From the NCBI GenBank assembly GCA_021413535.1, contig JAIOQF010000081.1, positions 1 through 11,802 on the forward strand: a DNA stretch of 11,802 bases, read 5' to 3'. This DNA comes from Verrucomicrobiota bacterium. Its GTDB lineage: Bacteria > Verrucomicrobiota > Verrucomicrobiia > Verrucomicrobiales > Verrucomicrobiaceae. Of this stretch, positions 6,190-11,802 are shown in pieces; position 1 is the first letter of the stretch; each line of letters begins with the position of its first letter. The notes below the pieces were generated by a model that was not told the DNA's origin, searched no databases, and worked only from the letters and a program-made list of their open reading frames with translations. The position numbers were made by a program, and so were the translations under genes.

Positions 6190-7058
6190 CGTGTCAGGGT
6201 GGCGCATGGCCGGTTGAATGTCTCTTGCGGCACAGCTAGATCAGCCAGCGCCGCGCTAATCGGTATTTCATTTCTTTTGCGTTCTTCAAACACGCTGACG
6301 GTCGCGTAACCCGCATCCCGCAGCAACTCCAGCGCAATAGCAAAGCTCTCGCCCACTCGCCGCGCGGAGTGGGAGTCGGAGCCAATGACGACCGGAATGT
6401 TTCTCTGGCACATCATCCTGAGCATCTGCGGGCCGGGATTCATCTCGGGATACTTCTTGTTCAATCCGGACGTATTTAATTCCATTGCCACACCAGTGAG
6501 CGCGATTCGGTCAAGTGCAGCGGCGAGATCATCCTGACACTCTTCAAAGCTCCAAGTGGAGGATCGGTAATTCTTGATTAAATCGGGATGCGCCAGGGTA
6601 TCGAACAAGCCGGTCTCCGCAGAAGCGGCGAGATTCTCCCAGTAAACTTTTCGAAAAGCAGATTCATCCTGGGGGTTGAATTTTTCGGCATACTCCGGCC
6701 CCTGCCAATGAACGGAACCGAGGCAATGATGGAACTTCGCCCGCTGGTGGAGTTTTTCGATCCATCCTTCGTATCCTGGAAAATAATCACTCTCGAGGCC
6801 GAGCCGAACATCGAGTTCACCAGCGAACGCATCACGACAGCGATCCACCATCGCCACGTAGCCATCAAACTCGGCCTCGCTCATGCGCACCTGCGGCCAA
6901 AATCCTTCAGGCATGGGGCTGTGACAGGTGAAGATGATGCCCCGCAAGCCCTGCTCCAGAGCGCGGGCGGCGTATTCTTCAGGCTCCCCATGAGCGTGCC
7001 TGCACAAGGGTGTGTGCATATGGGAATCGAACATAACGCGGTCTAGCATGGACTTCAT
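6186..7058 (-). CDS. PHP-domain phosphoesterase, histidinol-phosphatase (HisJ/HisK) type
   Basis: The 290-residue protein has the PHP metal-site motifs in order: DSHMHTPLC (11-19, His13 and His15), TCHSPMP (His46), GLESDYFPG (87-95, Glu89), GSVHW (114-118, His117), AHPDL (156-160, His157) and GSDSH (226-230, Asp228 and His230). PHP proteins bind a cluster of two or three metals and hydrolyse phosphoesters. This motif set and length are those of monofunctional histidinol-phosphatases, which remove phosphate from L-histidinol phosphate in the late step of histidine synthesis. No other his gene is nearby, so the true substrate could be another phosphomonoester. The start may be ATG 7058, 7049 or 7034; all keep the first metal motif. 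It follows the upstream membrane-protein gene after 50 nt and overlaps the DUF5069-like gene by ATGA. Confidence 0.85.
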   Translation of the reverse strand: MKSMLDRVMFDSHMHTPLCRHAHGEPEEYAARALEQGLRGIIFTCHSPMPEGFWPQVRMSEAEFDGYVAMVDRCRDAFAGELDVRLGLESDYFPGYEGWIEKLHQRAKFHHCLGSVHWQGPEYAEKFNPQDESAFRKVYWENLAASAETGLFDTLAHPDLIKNYRSSTWSFEECQDDLAAALDRIALTGVAMELNTSGLNKKYPEMNPGPQMLRMMCQRNIPVVIGSDSHSARRVGESFAIALELLRDAGYATVSVFEERKRNEIPISAALADLAVPQETFNRPCATLTR

Positions 7059-7108
7059 TTACCATCGAAGGACTGACACCACAAGCTGCCGATCAGCATT
7101 ATCCGCGC

Positions 7109-8125
7109 TCATAATCCGCGGTCGCGCTCACCAAGAATGAGCCAGCCCTTGCCCTCGACTCCGACGATCTGCACTTCATCAGACGGAGCATCTGAACCCG
7201 AGTAACAAAGTCGCAAAATAACGGGCACGTCCTTCCATTTGGAATGTTCGAGCTGCTCCATCAGCGAGCTGAAACGCGGATCAGCCGGATCAAAACGACC
7301 GGTCAACAATCCTTCTTCATGCGGATGTTTCAGCGTCAGCACCACAGCGTTCGTGGCGCCGCCTCCAGCTCTGGAAGCGATAACACGGAAGGTCTTGGGT
7401 TGCACAGGCTTGGTGGCCATGAATTCTTTCCAGCCTAGTTCCGAATACTGCACCGAACTTTCCCAGTCCACGAGGAAACCAGAGCTGGTCTCCTCCACCA
7501 CCAGATTCATGGGCGGCAAATCCTGAAAAGTCGCCTGCACATAGGCGAAGCGATATCCGGGCTCCTCGACGGGCATGGACCAGCCGATCCCCTTCCAAGC
7601 GCGAGACTTGAGTGGAACGCGCTGGTGATATTCTTCCATCAAAGCGCGCACACGCCGAGAATCCCGCACCAAAGGAATCAACTGCGTGACAGTGCGGGCC
7701 TCAAAAAACTGCCGGAGCACCTCGGCAATGGCGGCTTGTTTTTGATCGAGATTCTCAATGCTCTTTTCACTCGGAATCCCGTCCACCAGAGGCGTGGTCG
7801 AGCGCGGGATCGAACTTTTTACCGTCATGTCCAAAATATCGACATTCGGCGTAATCTCGCGCGGCGCGGGCCGCGGGCCTGCCGGCAAATCATCCCGCCG
7901 CACGCGCGGAGTCGCCGTAGTGGCATTCGCTTCAAATTCCTGACGCTCTCTTTCCGCCGCATCCTCTGCCCTACGAGCAATGTCGCTGTGCCGTTTGACC
8001 AGGCGCAGCACTAAAAACACCATGATCGCCACCACAAGCAGGCTGATAAAAACGGATGCCACTCGGAAAATCGCCTTCCGGCGATTCTGTCGAAACCCAA
8101 TCAGTTCTTCGTTTGTGAGTGCCAT
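7109..8125 (-). CDS. Single-pass membrane protein of unknown function
   Basis: I do not recognise this 338-residue protein. It begins with a short basic cytoplasmic segment (residues 1-19), then a strongly hydrophobic helix (about 20-42). A charged stretch that may be helical (RRAEDAAERERQEFEA, about 51-66) and a Pro/Arg-rich linker (about 70-95) come next. The large soluble part (about 120-338) is probably outside the cytoplasm. In the soluble part, the region FFEARTVTQLIPLVRDSRRVRALMEEYH (about 146-173) looks helical; beyond it strand-rich segments such as GYRFAYVQATFQDLPPMNLVVEE and FLVDWESSVQYSELGWKEF resemble an NTF2/SnoaL-like or pilus-associated fold, but this is impressionistic. The ATG is only 7 nt from the end of tRNA-Thr, with no Shine-Dalgarno site, and any later start would lose the membrane helix. 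It is probably expressed from the tRNA promoter or as a leaderless message. Confidence 0.8.
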   Translation of the reverse strand: MALTNEELIGFRQNRRKAIFRVASVFISLLVVAIMVFLVLRLVKRHSDIARRAEDAAERERQEFEANATTATPRVRRDDLPAGPRPAPREITPNVDILDMTVKSSIPRSTTPLVDGIPSEKSIENLDQKQAAIAEVLRQFFEARTVTQLIPLVRDSRRVRALMEEYHQRVPLKSRAWKGIGWSMPVEEPGYRFAYVQATFQDLPPMNLVVEETSSGFLVDWESSVQYSELGWKEFMATKPVQPKTFRVIASRAGGGATNAVVLTLKHPHEEGLLTGRFDPADPRFSSLMEQLEHSKWKDVPVILRLCYSGSDAPSDEVQIVGVEGKGWLILGERDRGL

Positions 8126-8132
8126 GGAATAA

Positions 8133-8207
8133 TGGAGCCGAAGGCGGGAATCGAACCCGCGACCCGCGCATTACGAATGCGCTGCTCTACCGCTGAGCTA
8201 CTTCGGC
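8133..8207 (-). tRNA. tRNA-Thr(CGT)
   Basis: The minus strand folds into a complete 75-nt cloverleaf with encoded CCA. The acceptor stem is GCCGAAG/CTTCGGC, the D arm is GCTC/GAGC, and the anticodon stem is GCGCA/TGCGC around the loop TTCGTAA, giving anticodon CGT (8175-8173), which reads ACG threonine codons. The T arm is GCGGG/CCCGC around TTCGATT, followed by discriminator T and CCA at 8135-8133. All stems pair fully. The next coding sequence begins 7 nt after the CCA. Confidence 0.97.
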
Positions 8208-8306
8208 GTATTTTCTGGGAAAAAACGCTATCACCCTTCACCATGGGTGTCACCTGCTTTTTGCCAAGTTGCTTAAATTCAATCACTTCGCGAAAATAGC
8301 GCCCGG

Positions 8307-9839
8307 TCATTTCGGCAGCAGCGGAATAAAACCCTTCAGCGTATCGAGCCCTTTGCCCGCCGCCTCGCCTGCGCCCTTGATGATCTCGTTGCCTTCATGA
8401 AGCACCGCTTCGCCGCTCTGCAGAGCCGCTCCACTCGTCTTGCCCATCACATCGCCCCCCGTTCCCAGCACCTCCATCGGCGCATCGAGCAGCACGGCCT
8501 TGCCCATGGCAACCAGCAGGCGATTGCTGAGATCTTCCTTCGGCGAGTCCAGCGTTCCAGTAACCATCACATGCGTCCAGACAAATCCGGGCACCCGCCC
8601 AACATTCGTATCGGTGAACACATGGTTCTGCGCACCGGGCATCCAGCGCAGTGTCTCCGGTGACACCCCCACCAACAGGTTTCCATTGAGCATCTGTCCG
8701 TCGATCAACAAATCGCCCTCCACCCGGATCAAGCCGTTGCTTTGTAGAACAAGATTCATCAAGCGCGTGCGCGTGCGCTGCACTTCCACATCGCCAGTCG
8801 CCTCATCCAAAACAATCCTCCGAAAGCGATTCGTATTAGTGAAATCAGCCACCCGCTCCAGCAACGGCAACGCCTGTATTACTCCGCTTTTCACCCGGAG
8901 CTTCCCTTTGCTCAAGACCGCTGCGCCTGATCGGCCCGACACATCATAGTCACCTTCCACCACCCCGCCGATCTTTGAATTCCATGCGGCAGATAATACA
9001 TGCCGCAAGTCCAGGCCAGTTAAACGGCCGGAAAATTTCCAAAACAAATCCGGGTTAAATGGAAGCTCCCCGCGCGCCGTCACCTCGCTGTCGCCCAGCC
9101 AGCGCGCTGCGGCGTCATTGAGCACGAATGCCCTGGCATCGATGCGCGCCGTCGCCGCGTTGAGCCGAAACGGCTCCGTTATGCCAGGAAGCATCACCCG
9201 TCCGTCATCACCGTTGATTTTCCACGCACCTTCATCAGAGGCAGGTCGTGCCTTGAGATGAATCGCTGCAACAGCCACGCCACTGCCCGGCGTGTAAGGC
9301 AGCAAATCGAAATGATGCACGACCACCTCATCGATTTTCGTGCGCTGCGGCAGCCAGCGTTTGATCCAAGATGGCGCAACTGGTTCAACAGCCACGCTTT
9401 CAACCTTATTCAAAGTCGTAAGCGGAGCCGCTGGCAACCCGGAGGTCTTGGCTGCATCGGATAAATAAAAACGAAGCCGGTCGAAGTTAATTCCCGGCAC
9501 ATGCCACACGCCCCGGCGCACGTCGCTCCAGTCGAGCGAGGACTGCACTCCTTCAGCCTCGATTTGCTTCCAGCCCGTCGCGCTTTCTGATTGAAGCGAG
9601 ACCTTGGCGGAATAAGCATTCCAGCCGGACCACGAGACCGGATCAATCTCGCACCGCGCTTGCGTCGCCTGCCCGATTTGTCGGGCCAGCAGCTCCCGGC
9701 AGGCATCACTGCGAAGATAATTTTGTATCCAGGCCGTCGCCGAAAAATATACCACCGCCCCGCTCACCAGTCCGCCGATCAGCAAAAACACGAACACGCG
9801 CAGCAGCCAGTTCTTTTTCTTTTTGGGATTTCGCTTCAT
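8307..9839 (-). CDS. AsmA-like membrane-anchored protein
   Basis: From the ATG at 9839 the protein has 510 residues. It begins with a very basic start (MKRNPKKKKN) and one membrane helix (about 11-33), and the remainder should be periplasmic. Its C-terminal half (about 265-440) has the AsmA-like repeat character: FSGRLTGLDLRHV, GDYDVSGRSG, GKLRVKSGVIQALPLLERVADF, VQRTRTRLMNLVLQSNGLIRVEGDLLIDGQ (this pattern describes a filter-like 'low-rank' subunit in related proteins) and VMVTGTLDSPKEDL, the usual closing motif. The tail (about 475-510) is rich in Gly, Ala and Lys. AsmA/TamB/YhdP relatives are thought to form grooves for lipid movement between the membranes; a general role in envelope lipid homeostasis is therefore likely, with the exact substrate unknown. 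The open frame reaches 10136, but that part only reads the divergent ABC gene antisense; the basic N-terminus plus helix fixes the start. It lies divergent from the ABCG-type transporter, with 94 bp between. Confidence 0.8.
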   Translation of the reverse strand: MKRNPKKKKNWLLRVFVFLLIGGLVSGAVVYFSATAWIQNYLRSDACRELLARQIGQATQARCEIDPVSWSGWNAYSAKVSLQSESATGWKQIEAEGVQSSLDWSDVRRGVWHVPGINFDRLRFYLSDAAKTSGLPAAPLTTLNKVESVAVEPVAPSWIKRWLPQRTKIDEVVVHHFDLLPYTPGSGVAVAAIHLKARPASDEGAWKINGDDGRVMLPGITEPFRLNAATARIDARAFVLNDAAARWLGDSEVTARGELPFNPDLFWKFSGRLTGLDLRHVLSAAWNSKIGGVVEGDYDVSGRSGAAVLSKGKLRVKSGVIQALPLLERVADFTNTNRFRRIVLDEATGDVEVQRTRTRLMNLVLQSNGLIRVEGDLLIDGQMLNGNLLVGVSPETLRWMPGAQNHVFTDTNVGRVPGFVWTHVMVTGTLDSPKEDLSNRLLVAMGKAVLLDAPMEVLGTGGDVMGKTSGAALQSGEAVLHEGNEIIKGAGEAAGKGLDTLKGFIPLLPK

Positions 9840-9848
9840 CGGGCGACA

Positions 9849-9877
9849 ACTATTCCTTCTAATAGAGCATAGCTCAA
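9849..9877 (-). promoter_or_regulatory. Weak promoter candidate for the AsmA-like gene in the divergent intergenic region
   Basis: The 94-bp gap at 9840-9933 must hold the promoters for both divergent genes. On the minus strand TTGAGC (9877-9872) is followed after 17 bp by AATAGT (9854-9849), each four of six matches to the consensus. Transcription would then start only a few bases before the ATG at 9839. No convincing plus-strand promoter for the ABCG gene could be picked out by eye. Confidence 0.25.
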
Positions 9878-9933
9878 GTTTTCCTCGCCAGCCCATCGAA
9901 TTCCGTTTAGTAAGCAACCAGACCCATCCGGCC

Positions 9934-11802
9934 ATGCTAGAAATCCGTAACATCACCCTGACTCTGGAGCGCGACGGCGAACCAGTCGCGCTGCTCGACG
10001 ATGTGAGTTTCAACGTCCCGCCCGGACATCTGCTGGCCATCGTAGGACCATCCGGCTGCGGCAAGACAACGCTAATGAAAGTCATAGCCGGCCTCAAGGA
10101 AGAACAGGGCGGCGAAGTCTGCTGGGACGGACGCAATCTCGCCCACGAAGGCGATCTGCATCCCTCGGAGCTGGGCTACGTCCCACAGTTCAGCGTCGCG
10201 CACGAGCTGCTCACCGTGGAAGAATGCATCGCCAGCGCCATCGCCCTGCGCACCCGCCAGCCGGACGAAGATGCCACCGACCTGCTGATCTCCGACACTC
10301 TGGCGCAAACCGGCCTCACCCCGCTGGCAGACCGCCTGGTGAAAGTGCTTTCCGGCGGTCAGAAACGCCGGCTGGGACTCGCGCTCGAACTGGTGACCAA
10401 CCCAGCACTGCTCCTCTGCGACGAAGTCACCAGCGGACTCGATCCGAAGTCCGAACGCGAGATCACGCAGTTGCTCCACGATCTCGCGCGGCAGAATGAA
10501 AAACGCATCGTCATCAACGTCACGCACAGCCTGGCCAACCTTTCACTCTACGACTCCATTCTCGTGCTCCACGAAGGCTGCGTGGTCTACCACGGCCCGC
10601 CCCGCGCGCTGACACACTACTTCAGCATCGATCAGGCCGAAGACGTCTACCCCAAGCTCGCTCGGCGCAGCGCTGCCCGCTGGGCTTTATCGTGGTCGCG
10701 CCACCGGGACGATTATTACTCCGCCTACAAACTATCCACCAAAAAAGCCGAAGAGGAAAAAGAACCCGATATCATCACTGACCGCGAACCCGAGCGGATC
10801 AGGCTGCCTGTGGCCAAGGCCGAAGATGACGACTCCGAGAACCAGGCCGCCAAGAAAAAAGCTAAGGAGAAAGAGGAAGAGGCTCGCAAAAAAGAAGCCG
10901 AAGAAAGCGCACCGCATGAAATCAGTAGCGACCACCAGCTCCCCGGCTTCATCGCTCAAACGCGCGAACTCTTGCAACGGCGCTGGCTCATTTTCCGACG
11001 CGACATGGCGCAGGTCTGGCTCCATGCCGCGATGCTCATCGGCTTCCCACTACTCGTGGTGATCTTCGGCTATCAAGGGATCAAGCCGCTCTCGAAAATA
11101 CCTGATCGACCCGACAAAGATTTTGCCGCAGAAATTGCAATGCGCCAGTCGCACGAAGCGGAGCTTCTCAAAACCGGCGGCCTCGTCTCGGGCCTGATCA
11201 TGTTTCAGGTCGTGCTGGTCACCTTGATGGCCTCGAACAACGCCGCGCGGGAAATCGCCGGTGAACGCGTCATTCTCGAACGCGAACGCCTCGGCGGCTT
11301 GCGCCCCATGGCCTATCTCACCAGCAAAATTTTATTCCTCGGCGTCTTCGTGCTGGCTCAGGCATTATGGATGGGATTGTTCGTCGAGATGGTCTGTCAT
11401 GGCATTCCTGGCAACCTCCCCTGGAAGCTGCTGCTTCTGGTGATGGCCTCCGCCGCCATGACATCAGTCTGCCTCGGCATCTCCGCCATGATGCGTTCTC
11501 CAGAGAAGGCCACCATCCTCAGCATCTATTTGGTCGGCTTTCAGCTTCCGCTCAGCGGCGCAGTGCTTGCATTGCCGAAAGCCATCGCGCCCATTATCCA
11601 GCCCTTCATCGCAGCGTTCTGGAGCTGGTCAGGCAGCTTGCACACATTGAAAGAGCAGGCTCCGGAATTCTTTGAAGCCGTGAAAAAAGTAACGGCCTCC
11701 AACATCGAACAGCCCGCGCTGGCTCTCTTCGTCCTCAGCCTGCATGTCTTCATCGGCCTGGTCTTCTCCTACGCCGGCATCAAACATTCTCAAACAGACT
11801 GA
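9934..11802 (+). CDS. ABCG-type ABC transporter, ATPase fused to ABC-2 permease domain
   Basis: This 622-residue half transporter has the ATPase first, as in the ABCG/White subfamily. Walker A is GPSGCGKTT (38-46), the Q-loop is VPQF (Gln85), the signature is LSGGQKRR (139-146), Walker B is LLLCDE (159-164) and the H-loop is THS (His198). A strongly charged Lys/Glu/Ala-rich linker (about 265-335) leads to the ABC2-membrane domain: the family-typical TRELLQRRWLIFRRD before the first helix (about 363-380), then helices near 417-435, 460-485, 490-510, 525-545 and 595-615. Half transporters of this type act as dimers and often export lipids or hydrophobic compounds; the substrate here is unknown. 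The frame is open to 9823, but the ATPase domain begins at the ATG at 9934, which has no Shine-Dalgarno site. The stop codon is the last three bases of the window. It is divergent from the AsmA-like gene. Confidence 0.92.
   Translation: MLEIRNITLTLERDGEPVALLDDVSFNVPPGHLLAIVGPSGCGKTTLMKVIAGLKEEQGGEVCWDGRNLAHEGDLHPSELGYVPQFSVAHELLTVEECIASAIALRTRQPDEDATDLLISDTLAQTGLTPLADRLVKVLSGGQKRRLGLALELVTNPALLLCDEVTSGLDPKSEREITQLLHDLARQNEKRIVINVTHSLANLSLYDSILVLHEGCVVYHGPPRALTHYFSIDQAEDVYPKLARRSAARWALSWSRHRDDYYSAYKLSTKKAEEEKEPDIITDREPERIRLPVAKAEDDDSENQAAKKKAKEKEEEARKKEAEESAPHEISSDHQLPGFIAQTRELLQRRWLIFRRDMAQVWLHAAMLIGFPLLVVIFGYQGIKPLSKIPDRPDKDFAAEIAMRQSHEAELLKTGGLVSGLIMFQVVLVTLMASNNAAREIAGERVILERERLGGLRPMAYLTSKILFLGVFVLAQALWMGLFVEMVCHGIPGNLPWKLLLLVMASAAMTSVCLGISAMMRSPEKATILSIYLVGFQLPLSGAVLALPKAIAPIIQPFIAAFWSWSGSLHTLKEQAPEFFEAVKKVTASNIEQPALALFVLSLHVFIGLVFSYAGIKHSQTD

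Noticed and set aside
7971..8310. Minus-strand open frames crossing the tRNA gene
   Set aside because: They read through the tRNA-Thr sequence and give the typical artefact peptide of such regions.
1..11802. CRISPR array, insertion sequence, phage or toxin-antitoxin content
   Set aside because: No regularly spaced repeats, transposase or integrase motifs, or paired small toxin-antitoxin genes were seen on either strand.

Overview
The window looks like chromosomal core-genome DNA from a GC-rich Gram-negative bacterium, most likely of the Verrucomicrobiota / PVC group. The reasons are the kdsA-lptC-lptA-lptB-hpf order, an LptA-like protein with very Ala/Pro/Lys-rich segments, a DUF5069-type protein, an orphan single-pass membrane protein, and start codons that almost never have a Shine-Dalgarno sequence. 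That placement is an inference from protein style, not from a marker gene. No insertion sequence, phage, plasmid or CRISPR signature was seen.

All genes are on the minus strand except the last. Reading in the direction of minus-strand transcription (right to left): an AsmA-like membrane-anchored protein (8307-9839); tRNA-Thr(CGT) (8133-8207); a single-pass membrane protein of unknown function starting 7 nt after the tRNA (7109-8125); a PHP-family phosphoesterase of histidinol-phosphatase type (6186-7058); a DUF5069-like protein coupled to it by an ATGA overlap (5656-6189); then a five-gene envelope operon, kdsA (4713-5555), an LptC-like gene (4040-4732), an LptA/OstA-like gene (2971-4038), lptB (2296-2974, broken) and a long-form hpf (1677-2276); then a MarR-type regulator (1103-1591) followed after 4 nt by a DevC/FtsX-type ABC permease (1-1098) that runs off the left edge. 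Divergent from the AsmA-like gene, on the plus strand, lies an ABCG-type half transporter (9934-11802) that ends exactly at the right edge.

The main theme is the lipopolysaccharide envelope. KdsA makes Kdo-8-phosphate for the inner core, and LptC, LptA and LptB belong to the machine that carries LPS from the inner to the outer membrane. Hpf at the end of the operon is a ribosome hibernation factor; lpt genes and hpf are also neighbours in enterobacteria. The AsmA-like protein and the ABCG transporter may be a second lipid-handling pair, but this is only suggested by family and position.

The most striking anomaly is in lptB. The ATPase is interrupted by an apparent internal deletion of roughly 190 nt that removes the Q-loop and helical region and shifts the frame, with a short direct repeat at the join. 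LptB is normally essential where LPS is made, so this is either an assembly or sequencing defect or a decayed copy. Other points worth a look are a perfect 10-bp-arm palindrome over the marR start, the 7-nt tRNA-to-mRNA junction, and the general lack of Shine-Dalgarno sites. I found no convincing new multi-gene system.
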